DNA of 14,071 bases from Burkholderiales bacterium. GTDB lineage: Bacteria; Pseudomonadota; Gammaproteobacteria; Burkholderiales; Usitatibacteraceae. Below the pieces are notes generated by a model. The model made no database searches, was not told the origin of the DNA, and worked only from the letters and a program-made list of their open reading frames with translations. Location of the stretch: assembly GCA_017880705.1 (NCBI GenBank), contig JADGRS010000032.1, positions 1 to 14,071 on the forward strand. Direction: 5' to 3'. Below are positions 1 through 8,985 of the stretch, one piece after another (the stretch's first letter is position 1; each line of letters opens with the position of its first letter). Made by a program: the position numbers and the translations under genes.

Positions 1-841
1 GCGCGAACGCGATGTCGCCTTGCTGGCTCGAGCGTCCGACGCCTTCGACCCGCACGGGTCCGCCGCCGAGCACGCCCGCGGCGAGGAAATACGACGCGCT
101 CGATGCGTCGCCCTCGACCTCGATCACCCCGGGCGACACGTATCCGCCATGGGGCGCGATCCCGAACGCGCTCCAGCCCTCGCGCTCGACCGCGACGCCG
201 AAGCGCTCCATGAGGCCGAGCGTGAGCGCGACGTAGGGCTTCGAGATGAGCCCGCCCTCGACCTCGATCGCCGCGCGCTCGCCGCGCCAGCCCAGCGCGA
301 TGAGCAACGCCGAGAGAAACTGGCTCGACACGTCTCCCCGCACGCGAACGCTCGCCGCATCCGCGGAGGCGCGCGGATTCACGGCGAGGGGCGGAAAGCC
401 GCGGTTGCCGAGATACTCGATCCTCGCGCCGGCGCTCTCGAGCGCGGTGACGAGGTCGCCGATGGGCCGCTCGTGCATGCGCGCCACACCCGAGAGCTCG
501 TAGTGCCCGTCGGAGAGCGCGAGCACCGCGGTGAGCGGGCGAAACGCCGTCCCCGCATTTCCGAGGAAAAGCCTTGCCTCCTTCACCGGGAACGCGCGCG
601 CATCGCCAAGGCCGTGCACGAGAAGGCGCTCCTCGCTTCCCAGCGTTTCGATGCGAACGCCCAGCATGCGAAGAGCCTCGCGCATCACGCGCGTGTCGTC
701 GGAATCGAGTAGCGCGCGCAGCTCCGTCGTGCCGCGCGCGAGCGCCGCCAGCAGGAGCGTCCGGTTCGAGATGCTCTTGGAACCCGGAAGCCTGAGGGTG
801 CCCGCGGCACGTGTCGCCGGCGGAAGATCGATGAACCGCAC
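1..841 (-). CDS. aroA: EPSP synthase (3-phosphoshikimate 1-carboxyvinyltransferase), 3' end outside window
   Basis: Cytoplasmic shikimate-pathway enzyme that joins phosphoenolpyruvate to shikimate-3-phosphate, giving EPSP, the precursor of chorismate. About 280 N-terminal residues are visible; the family is usually about 430, so roughly a third lies beyond the left edge. Seen in translation: [10 protein letters not shown] at residues 18-27 (the Lys22/Arg27 positions of the E. coli enzyme), [15 protein letters not shown] at 91-105, [11 protein letters not shown] at 121-131, SSQF at 172-175, and a GDASSAS motif further on. The GTG at 841 is chosen because it puts Lys22 and Arg27 at E. coli numbering and no in-frame ATG lies just upstream. 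It has no clear Shine-Dalgarno and starts one base after the tyrA stop, so it probably depends on translational coupling to tyrA. The Gly of the NAGTA motif is retained, as in glyphosate-sensitive class I enzymes (family knowledge). Confidence 0.95.
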   Translation of the reverse strand, partial: MRFIDLPPATRAAGTLRLPGSKSISNRTLLLAALARGTTELRALLDSDDTRVMREALRMLGVRIETLGSEERLLVHGLGDARAFPVKEARLFLGNAGTAFRPLTAVLALSDGHYELSGVARMHERPIGDLVTALESAGARIEYLGNRGFPPLAVNPRASADAASVRVRGDVSSQFLSALLIALGWRGERAAIEVEGGLISKPYVALTLGLMERFGVAVEREGWSAFGIAPHGGYVSPGVIEVEGDASSASYFLAAGVLGGGPVRVEGVGRSSQQGDIAFA

Positions 842-842
842 G

Positions 843-1733
843 CTATTCGAGCGGGGATCCGCGCCGCATGCCCGGCTTGAGCGATTCGCGGCTGGTGCGG
901 GCTTCGTTCATGAGGCGCTCGAGGCCGGGCGCGTCGCCCTTGTCGATGAGCGCGCGGAAGACCGCGAGCTGCGCGCCGTAGCGATCGAGCTCCTCCAGGA
1001 GCGCCGCGCGATTCTGCAACGCGATGTCGCGCCACATCTCCGGCGAGCTCGCGGCGATGCGCGTGAAATCGCGGAATCCGCCGCCCGCGAACCCGAGGAG
1101 CTCCGCGGCGTCCTCGCGCGCGGCGAGCTCCGAGACCAGCGCGAATGCGAGCAGGTGCGGAAGGTGGCTCACCGCGGCGAAGACGCGGTCGTGCTCCTCG
1201 GGCGCCATCACGGCGACGCGCCCGCCGATCGCCTCCCAGGCGCCGCGCACGAGCTCCACCGCATCCGCCGCCGTCGCTTCGTCGGGCGTAAGAACCACGC
1301 GCGCGCCCCGGAAGAGGTCCGCGTTCGCGCTTTCCACGCCGCTCGTCTCGCGCCCGGCGATCGGATGCCCGGGAACGAAGCGCGCGAAGCGCTCGCGAAG
1401 CTCGTTGCGCGCGGTGCGCACCACCTCGCCCTTGGTGCTGCCGACGTCGGTGATCACGGCGCCGGCGTCGATGGAAATCCCGACATCGCGCAGCACCGCC
1501 GCGGTCGCCCGCACCGGCACCGCAACGAGAACCAGGTCCGCGCCGCTCGCGGCTTCCGATACGGAATCGGCCGCGGTGTCGATGACGCCGAGCTCGGTTG
1601 CAAGCTGCATCGCGCTGGAGTCGCGGTCGTAACCCACCACGCCCGTCACGGCGCCCGCACGGCGCAACGCCATCGCGAAGGATCCGCCGATGAGGCCGAC
1701 GCCGATGACCGCGAGCGTCTTCAGCCGGCGCAT
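843..1733 (-). CDS. tyrA: Prephenate/cyclohexadienyl dehydrogenase
   Basis: NAD(P)-dependent oxidative decarboxylation of prephenate (possibly also arogenate) toward tyrosine, in the cytoplasm. The 296-residue protein has an N-terminal Rossmann fold with GVGLIGGS at 11-18, DVGSTK at 96-101, [11 protein letters not shown] at 122-132 (His123 matches the catalytic histidine region), SHLPH at 189-193 and GGGFRDFTR at 217-225. All are hallmarks of monofunctional TyrA. There is no chorismate mutase domain and no C-terminal ACT domain, so tyrosine feedback through an ACT domain is not expected. The ATG at 1733 lies 4 bases after the hisC stop, and an AGGA Shine-Dalgarno sits inside the last hisC codons. 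In Pseudomonas the corresponding gene is fused to aroA; here the two are separate but only one base apart. Substrate and cofactor preference cannot be read from the sequence. Confidence 0.95.
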   Translation of the reverse strand: MRRLKTLAVIGVGLIGGSFAMALRRAGAVTGVVGYDRDSSAMQLATELGVIDTAADSVSEAASGADLVLVAVPVRATAAVLRDVGISIDAGAVITDVGSTKGEVVRTARNELRERFARFVPGHPIAGRETSGVESANADLFRGARVVLTPDEATAADAVELVRGAWEAIGGRVAVMAPEEHDRVFAAVSHLPHLLAFALVSELAAREDAAELLGFAGGGFRDFTRIAASSPEMWRDIALQNRAALLEELDRYGAQLAVFRALIDKGDAPGLERLMNEARTSRESLKPGMRRGSPLE

Positions 1734-1737
1734 GGGC

Positions 1738-2856
1738 TCATTTCCTCGCGAGCGCGCGCTCGAGCGCCGCCAGGAAGCGCTCGTTGTGCGCGGGCAATCC
1801 GACGGTGACTCGCAGGTGCTCGGGCATGCCGTAGCCCGCGATGGGCCGCACGATCACGCCCTCCCGAAGCAGCGCGTCGTAGATGCGGCCCGCGTCGCCG
1901 ACGCGCACGGCGATGAAGTTGCCGAAGGAGGGAATGTATTCGAGTCCGAGACGCGTGAAGCCCGCCGCGAGCTGCGCGAGGCCCGCGGCGTTCACCCTGC
2001 GGCTTTCTTCGATGAAGGCCTCGTCCTCGATCGCCGCGCACGCCGCGACCATCGCGAGATGGTTCACGTTGAAGGGCTGGCGTACGCGGTTCATGACCTC
2101 CGCGACCGCGGGGTCCGCGAAACCGAAGCCCACGCGCAGCCCCGCCAGGCCGAACGCCTTCGAGAGCGTGCGCGAGACCACGAGGTTGGGGAACCGGCCG
2201 AGCCAGCCCTGCGTCGGCGACTTCAGGTGGTCGGGAAGATATTCGCCATAGGCCTCGTCGAGCACCACGAGCACCCGTCGCGGCACGCGCGCGATGAATC
2301 GCTCGATGCCGGCCCACGGCGTGAAGGTTCCCGTGGGATTGTTCGGATTGGCGAGAAAGATGATCTTCGTGTCGGGCCGCACCGCCGCCGCCATGGCGTC
2401 GAGATCGGTGCCGTAGTCCTTCGCGGGAATCTCGATGTGCTTCGCGCCGATCGCCTGGATCGCGAGCGCGTAGACCATGAAGGCGTGGCGCGAGTAGATC
2501 GCCGAATCGGCCGAGGTGAGGAACGCGCGCGCCGCGAGCTCGAGAATGTCGTTGGAGCCGTTGCCGAGGATGAAATTCGCGGGGCCGAGGCCGAGCCTGC
2601 GCGAGAGGATCGCCTTGAGGTCGTAGCCACCGCCATCCGGGTAGTAGTGAAGCTCTTCGAGCGCGCCGCGAATCGCCGCGAGCGCACGGGGCGACGACCC
2701 GAGGGGATTCTCGTTCGACGCCATCTTGAGGATGTCCGCCTCGCGCAATCCCAGCTCACGGGCAGTCTCGCCGATGGGCTTTCCCGGAATGTAGGGCGCG
2801 ATCCTGCGCACGTTTTCGGGAGCCAGCGGTCCCCGGTCCTCCCGCGCGTCATTCAT
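1738..2856 (-). CDS. hisC: Histidinol-phosphate / aromatic aminotransferase (HisC family)
   Basis: Class I/II PLP-dependent aminotransferase of 372 residues, normal length for HisC. Visible features are SNENPLG at 48-54, NPNNPTG at 170-176, DEAY at 200-203, and the PLP-lysine motif SRTLSKAFGLAGLR at 228-241 with Lys233 as the Schiff-base lysine. HisC converts imidazole-acetol phosphate to histidinol phosphate. The copy embedded in the pheA-tyrA cluster of pseudomonads and betaproteobacteria is thought to act also, or mainly, on aromatic keto acids (phenylpyruvate, 4-hydroxyphenylpyruvate, prephenate). Its position between pheA and tyrA supports an aromatic role by inference, and a second hisC in a his operon elsewhere would strengthen that. 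The start at 2856 has a GAGG Shine-Dalgarno 6 bases upstream and lies 15 bases after the pheA stop. Confidence 0.93.
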   Translation of the reverse strand: MNDAREDRGPLAPENVRRIAPYIPGKPIGETARELGLREADILKMASNENPLGSSPRALAAIRGALEELHYYPDGGGYDLKAILSRRLGLGPANFILGNGSNDILELAARAFLTSADSAIYSRHAFMVYALAIQAIGAKHIEIPAKDYGTDLDAMAAAVRPDTKIIFLANPNNPTGTFTPWAGIERFIARVPRRVLVVLDEAYGEYLPDHLKSPTQGWLGRFPNLVVSRTLSKAFGLAGLRVGFGFADPAVAEVMNRVRQPFNVNHLAMVAACAAIEDEAFIEESRRVNAAGLAQLAAGFTRLGLEYIPSFGNFIAVRVGDAGRIYDALLREGVIVRPIAGYGMPEHLRVTVGLPAHNERFLAALERALARK

Positions 2857-2871
2857 CCGGTGCCTCGCGCC

Positions 2872-3981
2872 TCACAGCACGGCCGTCGGATAGGAGCCGA
2901 GCACCTTGAGGTAGCCCGCGATCTTCGCGACCTCCTCGAGCGCCGTGGCGACGATCGCGTCGTTGCGATGGCCCTCGATGTCGACGAAGAAGAGGTAGTC
3001 CCAGAGAGCCACGCGCGACGGGCGCGACTCGAACTTGGTCATCGACACCCCGCGCGTCGCGAAAGGCGTGAGCATCTCGTAGACGGCGCCCGCGCGGTTG
3101 CGCGCGGAGAGCACCAGCGACGTCTTGTCCCGGCCCGAGGGCTTGGGCTCGTAGTCGCCGAGTATCAGGAAGCGCGTCGTGTTGTTGGGCTCGTCCTCGA
3201 TGTTGGACGCGAGGATCCGCAACCCGTAGTGCTCGGCGGCCATCTCGCCCGCGACCGCAGCCGAGCCGGCCTCCTCGGAAGCGCGCCGCGCCGCCTCGGC
3301 GTTGCTCGACACGGCGACGCGCTCGACCTGCGGCAGGTTCGCGTTCAGCCACTCGTGGCATTGCGCGAGGGATTGGCCATGGGAGAACACGCGCCGGATC
3401 GCCGAGAATTCGATGGGCGCCTCGTTCGACATCACGTGGTCGCGAAGCGCCGGGGGTTTCGCCATCAAATGGTGGTGAATGCGCACGATAACCTCCCCGC
3501 ACACCTTCATCGGCGTTTGCGGCATCAGGTCGAGGGACCGGCCGACCGCGCCCTCCGTGGAGTTCTCGACGGGGACGATGCCGAAGTCGGCGCTGCCCGA
3601 TTCGACCGCGCGAAACACCTCGTCGATCGAAGGCGTGGGCAACGCATCGGCGGCGAGCCCGAAGTGCTTGAGCGCGGCGCGCTCGCTGAACGTTCCCTTC
3701 GGGCCGAGGTATGCGACGGTGATCGGCCGCTCGAGCGCAAGGCATGCCGACATGATCTCGCGGAAGAGGAGCGCCGCCGCCTCGTCCGAAAGCGGCCCGG
3801 GATTGCGCTCCTTGATGCGGCGCAGGACCTGCGCCTCCCGTTCGGGACGATAGGCCTGGCCCGCCTTGAGGGAGCCCACCGCGCGAGCCAGGCGCGCGCG
3901 CTCGCTCAGGCTCTCGAGGATGCGATCGTCGACGCTGTCAATCGCCGCGCGCAGGCGATCGAGCTCCGAGGGCTCGCTCAT
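2872..3981 (-). CDS. pheA: Bifunctional chorismate mutase / prephenate dehydratase (P-protein)
   Basis: Makes prephenate from chorismate and then phenylpyruvate, the committed route to phenylalanine. The 369-residue protein has three parts. An AroQ-type chorismate mutase occupies about 5-88, with LRAAIDSVDDRIL and YRPEREAQVL. The prephenate dehydratase domain at about 88-272 carries VAYLGPKGTFSE at 89-100, VPVENSTEG at 136-144, HGQSLAQC at 201-208 and the catalytic NTTRF at 267-271. A C-terminal ACT domain spans about 286-365. The ACT domain keeps ESRP (318-321), part of the phenylalanine-binding site; the usual GAL segment reads GAV (298-300). Feedback inhibition by phenylalanine is therefore likely (inference). 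The ATG at 3981 overlaps the serA TGA as ATGA and lacks an obvious Shine-Dalgarno, pointing to translational coupling. A longer open frame upstream is only the shadow of serA. Confidence 0.96.
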   Translation of the reverse strand: MSEPSELDRLRAAIDSVDDRILESLSERARLARAVGSLKAGQAYRPEREAQVLRRIKERNPGPLSDEAAALLFREIMSACLALERPITVAYLGPKGTFSERAALKHFGLAADALPTPSIDEVFRAVESGSADFGIVPVENSTEGAVGRSLDLMPQTPMKVCGEVIVRIHHHLMAKPPALRDHVMSNEAPIEFSAIRRVFSHGQSLAQCHEWLNANLPQVERVAVSSNAEAARRASEEAGSAAVAGEMAAEHYGLRILASNIEDEPNNTTRFLILGDYEPKPSGRDKTSLVLSARNRAGAVYEMLTPFATRGVSMTKFESRPSRVALWDYLFFVDIEGHRNDAIVATALEEVAKIAGYLKVLGSYPTAVL

Positions 3982-5177
3982 GCCGCGGCCGCGATGTGAG
4001 GAACGCTGCGAATCGAGAGGACGCCGGGAATCTGGGCGATGCGCCGGATCACCTCGGGCGCGGCCGCGCTGTCGAGGTCGACGAGCGTGTACGCCATCTC
4101 GCCCTTGGACTTGTTGACCATGTTGTGGATGTTGAGGCCGGCCTGCGCCATCGTAGTCGAAATCTGTCCGAGCATGTTGGGCACGTTCGAGTTCGAGATG
4201 GCGATGCGGTGCGGCGATTCGCGCGCCATCTCCACGCTGGGGAAATTCACCGCGTTGCGGATGTTGCCTTCCTCGAGGTATTCGCGCAGCTGGTCGACGA
4301 CCATCAGCGCGCAGTTCTCCTCGGCCTCCTCGGTGGACGCTCCCAGGTGCGGAAGCGCGATGACGCCGGGGTTGCCGCGCAGGGCCTCGCTCGGGAAATC
4401 GGTGACGTACTTCCTCAGCTGCTTGTCGGCGAGGGCGCGAACGACGGCCGCCTCGTCGACGATGCCTTCGCGAGCGAAGTTGAGCAGCACCAGGCGCGGC
4501 CGCGCCAGCGCCAGGCGCTTCGCGTCGACCAGGTTGCGCGTCTTGTCGTTGAGGGGGAGGTGCAACGTGACGAAGTCCGATCCCCTGATCACCTCGTCGA
4601 TCGATCCGGCGCGCTTCACCGAAGCCGGCAGGCGCCACGCGTTGTCGACGGTGATCTCGGGGTCGAAGCCAAGCACCTTCATGCCGAGCTTGATGGCGGT
4701 GTCGGCGACCAGGCCGCCGATGGCGCCCAACCCGATCACGCCCAGCGTGCGCCCGGGAAGCTCGAAACCCGCGAACTGCTTCTTGCCCGCCTCGACGCTC
4801 TCGTCGAAGCCGGGTCCGGGGGTGAGCTCGTTCACGTAGCCGACGGCGGGAATCACGTTGCGCGCGGCGGCGAGAATGGCGGCGAAGACGAGCTCCTTCA
4901 CGGCGTTGGCGTTCGCGCCCGGCGCGTTGAAGACCGGCACGCCGCGGGCGCTCAGCTCCGCGACGGGAATGTTGTTGACCCCGGTGCCCGCGCGCCCCAC
5001 GGCCTTCACCATGGCCGGCACCTCGTCGAGCGAGAGCGCGTGGGAGCGAAGCAGGATCGCATCGGGGGATTGCAGCGCCTTGCCGACGATGTAGTGGCCC
5101 GCGGGAAAGCGCTCGAGCCCCTTCGCCGAGATCGCGTTGTAGACCGAGACGCGGTACTTTAGCGCCGCCACGGTCAC
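3978..5177 (-). CDS. serA: D-3-phosphoglycerate dehydrogenase
   Basis: First enzyme of phosphorylated serine synthesis: NAD-dependent oxidation of 3-phosphoglycerate to 3-phosphohydroxypyruvate, the substrate of SerC encoded just upstream. The 399-residue protein shows GRAGTGVNNI (61-70), FNAPGANANAVKELV (83-97), the NAD-binding GLGAIG (149-154), NFAREGIVDE (233-242, catalytic Arg236), a likely Glu264 in TDFPSEA, and PHLGASTEEAEEN (276-288, catalytic His277). A C-terminal ACT domain covers about 325-395. The loop between Glu and His is shorter than in E. coli SerA, and the protein resembles the compact SerA type I associate with Firmicutes and Bacteroidetes (from memory, not searched). The GTG at 5177 overlaps the serC stop as GTGA; a second GTG two codons later is possible. 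In the textbook order serC is followed directly by pheA, so serA is an insertion. Confidence 0.94.
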   Translation of the reverse strand: MTVAALKYRVSVYNAISAKGLERFPAGHYIVGKALQSPDAILLRSHALSLDEVPAMVKAVGRAGTGVNNIPVAELSARGVPVFNAPGANANAVKELVFAAILAAARNVIPAVGYVNELTPGPGFDESVEAGKKQFAGFELPGRTLGVIGLGAIGGLVADTAIKLGMKVLGFDPEITVDNAWRLPASVKRAGSIDEVIRGSDFVTLHLPLNDKTRNLVDAKRLALARPRLVLLNFAREGIVDEAAVVRALADKQLRKYVTDFPSEALRGNPGVIALPHLGASTEEAEENCALMVVDQLREYLEEGNIRNAVNFPSVEMARESPHRIAISNSNVPNMLGQISTTMAQAGLNIHNMVNKSKGEMAYTLVDLDSAAAPEVIRRIAQIPGVLSIRSVPHIAAAA

Positions 5178-6295
5178 GAGTTCTGCGCGCGGAATTCTTC
5201 GAGGAAATCGACCAGCGCCTCGACGCCCTCCATCGGCATCGCGTTGTAGATCGACGCGCGCATGCCGCCGACCGAGCGGTGGCCCTTCAGCTGCGAGAGT
5301 CCCCTTGCCTCGGCTTCCTGGAGGAATTTCGCGTCGAGCGACGCGTCCTTCAACGTGAACGGCACGTTCATGCGCGAGCGGTCCTCCTTCACCACCGGAT
5401 TCGAGTAGAAATCCTGCGAGTCGATGTAGCCGTAGAGGTGCGCCGCCTTCGCGATGTTCACCTTCTCGATGCCGGCGAGGCCGCCGCGCTCGAGGAGCCA
5501 CTTGAAGGTGAGGCCGGCGAGGTAGACGGAGAACGTGGGCGGCGTGTTCAGCATCGAGTCGGCGTCCGCCATCAGCTTGTAGTTGAGGACGTTGGGCGTA
5601 TCGGCGAGCGCGCTCCCCAGCAGGTCCTCGCGGACGATGACCACCACGAGCCCAGCGGGCCCGATGTTCTTCTGCGCGCCGGCGTAGATGAGCCCGTATT
5701 TCGTGACGTCGCAGGGCTTCGACAGGATGTGCGACGACATGTCCGCGACGAGCGGCGTGTCGCCGGTATCGGGTGTCCAGTGGAACTCCACGCCGCCGAT
5801 GGTCTCGTTGGTGCAGACGTGGACGTAGGCCGCGTCGGCGGAGCGCTTCCACGCGGCCTGCTTCGGCACGTAGGTGAAGTTGCGATCCTCGCTCGAGGCG
5901 ACGACGTTCACCTCGCAGAATTTCTTCGCCTCGGCCATCGCCTTCTTGGCCCATTCGCCGGTGTTGAGGTAGTCGGCCTTCTTGCGCCCGCGCAGCAGGT
6001 TCATCGGCACGGCGGAAAAGTGCATCGTCGCCCCGCCCTGCAGGAAGAGCACCTTGTAGCTCTTCGGAATCGCCAGCAGCGCGCGCAGGTCGGCCTCGGC
6101 CTCCGCCGCGATGCGCACGAACTCCTCGCCGCGATGGCTCATCTCCATCACGGACATGCCGGCCTCGTGCCAGTTGACGAGCTCCCACTTGGCCTTCTCG
6201 AGGACCTCGACCGGCATGGTCGCCGGCCCCGCGCCGAAGTTGAAGATGCGCGAAGCGGGCTTAGTGTGATGCGCCGTCGGGAGGGCTGGCTCCAT
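5174..6295 (-). CDS. serC: Phosphoserine aminotransferase
   Basis: PLP enzyme that transaminates 3-phosphohydroxypyruvate to phosphoserine. The family also serves pyridoxal phosphate synthesis by acting on 4-phosphohydroxythreonine (family knowledge). The 373-residue protein shows [12 protein letters not shown] (17-28), [13 protein letters not shown] (47-59), VLFLQGGAT (82-90), the Schiff-base lysine in [13 protein letters not shown] (Lys209), NTPPTF and the C-terminal [17 protein letters not shown]. The family core begins at IFNFG, yet the nearest usable start is the ATG at 6295. This leaves about 16 extra N-terminal residues encoded over the end of gyrA (35-base overlap). An earlier in-frame ATG at 6349 would add a low-complexity Gly/Thr stretch that is just gyrA's tail read in another frame, so it was not chosen. 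The next gene, serA, overlaps its stop. Confidence 0.95.
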   Translation of the reverse strand: MEPALPTAHHTKPASRIFNFGAGPATMPVEVLEKAKWELVNWHEAGMSVMEMSHRGEEFVRIAAEAEADLRALLAIPKSYKVLFLQGGATMHFSAVPMNLLRGRKKADYLNTGEWAKKAMAEAKKFCEVNVVASSEDRNFTYVPKQAAWKRSADAAYVHVCTNETIGGVEFHWTPDTGDTPLVADMSSHILSKPCDVTKYGLIYAGAQKNIGPAGLVVVIVREDLLGSALADTPNVLNYKLMADADSMLNTPPTFSVYLAGLTFKWLLERGGLAGIEKVNIAKAAHLYGYIDSQDFYSNPVVKEDRSRMNVPFTLKDASLDAKFLQEAEARGLSQLKGHRSVGGMRASIYNAMPMEGVEALVDFLEEFRAQNS

Positions 6296-8915
6296 CGTCG
6301 CCGTTCGAGTGACCGTTCCCGCCGCCGTTCCCGTTCCCGTTTTCGCCATTTTCGTCGTCGCGATCCATGATGGTTTGCAGGCCCGAGAGCTTCTCGCCCT
6401 CGTCCAGGTTGATGAGGGTCACGCCCTGCGTCGAGCGGCCCATCTCGCGGATCTCGCTCACGCGCGTGCGGATGAGGACCCCGCCCGAAGTGATGAGCAT
6501 GATCTCGTCCAGCGGCGAGACGAGCGTGGCGGCGACGACCTTGCCGTTGCGCTCGGAAGTCTGGATCGCGATCATCCCCTGCGTTCCGCGGCCGTGGCGG
6601 GTGTACTCGACGATCGACGTGCGCTTGCCGTAGCCGTTCTCCGTGGCCGTGAGCACGCTCTGCGTCTCGTTCTCGGCGACGAGGAGCGCGATCACCTTGC
6701 CGCCCTTGGCGAGGTTCATGCCGCGCACGCCGCGGGCGCCGCGCCCCATGGGCCGCACGTCGTTCTCGTCGAAGCGCACCGCCTTGCCCTCGTCGGAGAA
6801 GAGCATCACGTCGTGCTTGCCGTCGGTCAGCGCGACCCCGATGAGGACATCGCCTTCGTCGAGGTCGACCGCGATGATTCCCGACGGGCGCGGGCGCGAG
6901 TATTCGGAAAGCGAGGTCTTCTTCACCACGCCTTCCTGCGTCGCGAAGAAGATGTAGCAGTCCTCGCGGAACTCGCTCACCGGGAGGATCGCGTTGATGC
7001 GCTCGTCCTCGTCCATCTTCAGCAGGTTCACGATGGGCTTGCCGCGGCTGGTGCGGCTTCCCTGCGGGACCTCGTAGACCTTCAGCCAGTACGCCTTGCC
7101 CTTGTTGGAGAAGCACAGCACGTAGTCGTGCGTGTTCGCCATGAAGAGCTTCTCGATGAAATCGTCTTCCTTCGTGGTGGTCGCCTGCTTGCCTCGGCCG
7201 CCGCGCTTCTGCGCGCGATACTCGGCGAGCGGCTGGCTTTTCACGTAGCCGGCGTGCGAGAGGGTCACCACGACATTCTCCGGGGTGATGAGGTCTTCCA
7301 GCTGCAGGTCCTGGCCGTTGACGACGATCTCGCTCCTGCGCGCGTCGCCGAACTCGCGCTTCACCTCGATCAGCTCGTCGCCGATGATCTGGGTCACGCG
7401 CTCGGGCTTGGAAAGGATGTCGAGGAGGTCCTCGATGGCGGCGATCACCTCCCGGTACTCGGAGAGGATCTTGTCCTGCTCGAGCCCCGTGAGGCGTTGC
7501 AGCTGCATCTCGAGGATGCGCTGCGCCTGCGTCTCGGAGAGGCGGTAGCCCGACGCGTCGGCGCCGGGATCCTTCACCAGGCCGAATTCCTTGGGCAGCG
7601 CCTCGGGCCGGTATTGCTCGGCGGTGGCACGCGCCAGCATCTGCTCGACCAGGGGCGAGCGCCACGCGCGCGCCATGAGCCCGGTCTTCGCGACCGCCGG
7701 CGTCGCCGCGCCCTTGATGATCGCGATCACCTCGTCCACGTTGGAGAGCGCGACGGCGAGGCCTTCGAGGATGTGGCCGCGATCGCGCGCCTTGCGCAGG
7801 TCGAACACCGTCCTTCGCGTGACCACCTCGCGGCGGTGGCGCAGGAACGCGTCGAGGAACTGCTTGAGGTTGAGGAGCTTGGGCTGGCCGTCGAGGAGCG
7901 CGACCATGTTCATGCCGAAGCTTTCCTGCATCGGCGTGAGCTTGTAGAGATTGTTCAGCACGATCTCGGCGACCTCGCCGCGCTTCAGCTCGATCACCGC
8001 GCGCATGCCGGACTTGTCGGACTCGTCGCGCAAGTCCGAGATCCCCTCGATGCGCTTCTCGCGCACCAGCTCGCCGATCTTCACGAGGAGCTGCGCCTTG
8101 TTCACCTGATACGGCAGCTCGTCGATGATGATGGCCTGGCGCTCGCCCTTGCCGATCTCCTCGACGTGGGTGCGTGCGCGCATGATCACGCGCCCGCGCC
8201 CGGTGCGATAGCCCTCCTGCAAGTCGCCTACTCCGTAGATGATCCCCGCCGTCGGGAAGTCCGGCGCCGGGATGATCTTGATCAGCTCGTCAATGGTCGT
8301 CCCCGGATTGGCCAGCAGGGCAAGGCAGGCATCGATCACCTCGGTCAGGTTGTGCGGTGGGATGTTGGTCGCCATCCCCACCGCGATACCCGAGGAGCCG
8401 TTCACCAGCAGGTTGGGGAACTTGGAAGGCAAAACCAGCGGCTCGCGCTCGCTGCCGTCGTAGTTGGGGCCGAAGTCCACCGTCTCCTTGTCGAGATCGG
8501 CGAGCAGCTCATGGGCGATCTTCGCCATGCGGATCTCGGTGTAGCGCATCGCCGCGGCGTTGTCGCCGTCCACGGAACCGAAATTGCCCTGGCCGTCGAC
8601 CAGCGGATAGCGCAGGCTGAAGTCCTGCGCCATGCGCACGATCGTGTCGTAGATGGCGGTGTCGCCGTGGGGGTGGTACTTACCCATCACGTCGCCGACG
8701 ATGCGCGCCGACTTCTTGTAGGCCTTGTTCCAGTCGTTGGAGACCTCGTGCATCGAGAAGAGGCAGCGCCGGTGCACGGGCTTGAGGCCGTCGCGCACAT
8801 CGGGCAGCGCCCGGCCGACGATGACGCTCATCGCGTAATCGAGGTAAGAGCGGCGCATTTCGCGCTCGAGGCTGATGGGGATGGTTTCTTTGGCGAACTG
8901 GTCCATGGTTTGCAT
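6261..8915 (-). CDS. gyrA: DNA gyrase subunit A
   Basis: Breakage-reunion subunit of the A2B2 type II topoisomerase that introduces negative supercoils. The 884-residue protein opens with the winged-helix/tower module. [21 protein letters not shown] at 70-90 is the quinolone-resistance region, and the catalytic tyrosine is Tyr125 in AAMRYTEIR. The GyrA box QKRGGRGK at 569-576 opens the C-terminal pinwheel that wraps DNA and separates gyrase from topoisomerase IV. The last 34 residues or so (851-884) are a low-complexity Asn/Gly/Asp tail. Thr86 and Asp90 correspond to E. coli Ser83 and Asp87. An alternative ATG at 8906 gives E. coli-like numbering. I keep 8915 because a Shine-Dalgarno lies 7 bases from it once an intervening hairpin is looped out. 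It leads the serC-serA-pheA-hisC-tyrA-aroA unit. Confidence 0.98.
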   Translation of the reverse strand: MQTMDQFAKETIPISLEREMRRSYLDYAMSVIVGRALPDVRDGLKPVHRRCLFSMHEVSNDWNKAYKKSARIVGDVMGKYHPHGDTAIYDTIVRMAQDFSLRYPLVDGQGNFGSVDGDNAAAMRYTEIRMAKIAHELLADLDKETVDFGPNYDGSEREPLVLPSKFPNLLVNGSSGIAVGMATNIPPHNLTEVIDACLALLANPGTTIDELIKIIPAPDFPTAGIIYGVGDLQEGYRTGRGRVIMRARTHVEEIGKGERQAIIIDELPYQVNKAQLLVKIGELVREKRIEGISDLRDESDKSGMRAVIELKRGEVAEIVLNNLYKLTPMQESFGMNMVALLDGQPKLLNLKQFLDAFLRHRREVVTRRTVFDLRKARDRGHILEGLAVALSNVDEVIAIIKGAATPAVAKTGLMARAWRSPLVEQMLARATAEQYRPEALPKEFGLVKDPGADASGYRLSETQAQRILEMQLQRLTGLEQDKILSEYREVIAAIEDLLDILSKPERVTQIIGDELIEVKREFGDARRSEIVVNGQDLQLEDLITPENVVVTLSHAGYVKSQPLAEYRAQKRGGRGKQATTTKEDDFIEKLFMANTHDYVLCFSNKGKAYWLKVYEVPQGSRTSRGKPIVNLLKMDEDERINAILPVSEFREDCYIFFATQEGVVKKTSLSEYSRPRPSGIIAVDLDEGDVLIGVALTDGKHDVMLFSDEGKAVRFDENDVRPMGRGARGVRGMNLAKGGKVIALLVAENETQSVLTATENGYGKRTSIVEYTRHGRGTQGMIAIQTSERNGKVVAATLVSPLDEIMLITSGGVLIRTRVSEIREMGRSTQGVTLINLDEGEKLSGLQTIMDRDDENGENGNGNGGGNGHSNGDDGASPPDGASH

Positions 8916-8918
8916 TGC

Positions 8919-8949
8919 CGCGGCCCGCGAGCGCGCCGCGTAAATCCTT
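8919..8949 (-). promoter_or_regulatory. gyrA ribosome-binding site with intervening hairpin
   Basis: Read on the minus strand, AAGGAT (8949-8944) is the only good Shine-Dalgarno near gyrA but lies 29 bases from the ATG at 8915. Between them, CGCGGC (8940-8935) and GCCGCG (8924-8919) form a 6-bp all-GC stem with a 10-base loop. If the 22-base hairpin is looped out, the spacing becomes 7 bases, which is optimal. That the hairpin acts this way is inference; the repeats and distances are seen directly. Confidence 0.5.
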
Positions 8950-8985
8950 GTTTTAATTAATTATTTATGGGGATGCCAAACAAAA

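Noticed and set aside
1690..3999. A 769-codon plus-strand frame opposite hisC and pheA
   Set aside because: Antisense shadow of two well-identified genes; no motif, Arg/Glu/Ala-rich shadow composition.
6296..6349. Longer SerC starting at 6349
   Set aside because: The added residues are the gyrA low-complexity tail read in another frame; the family core starts well downstream of even the 6295 start.
6309..8960. An 883-codon open frame on the plus strand opposite gyrA
   Set aside because: It mirrors gyrA's codon structure in GC-rich DNA, has no recognisable motif and is rich in Arg/Ala/His/Asp/Val; gyrA on the other strand is unmistakable.
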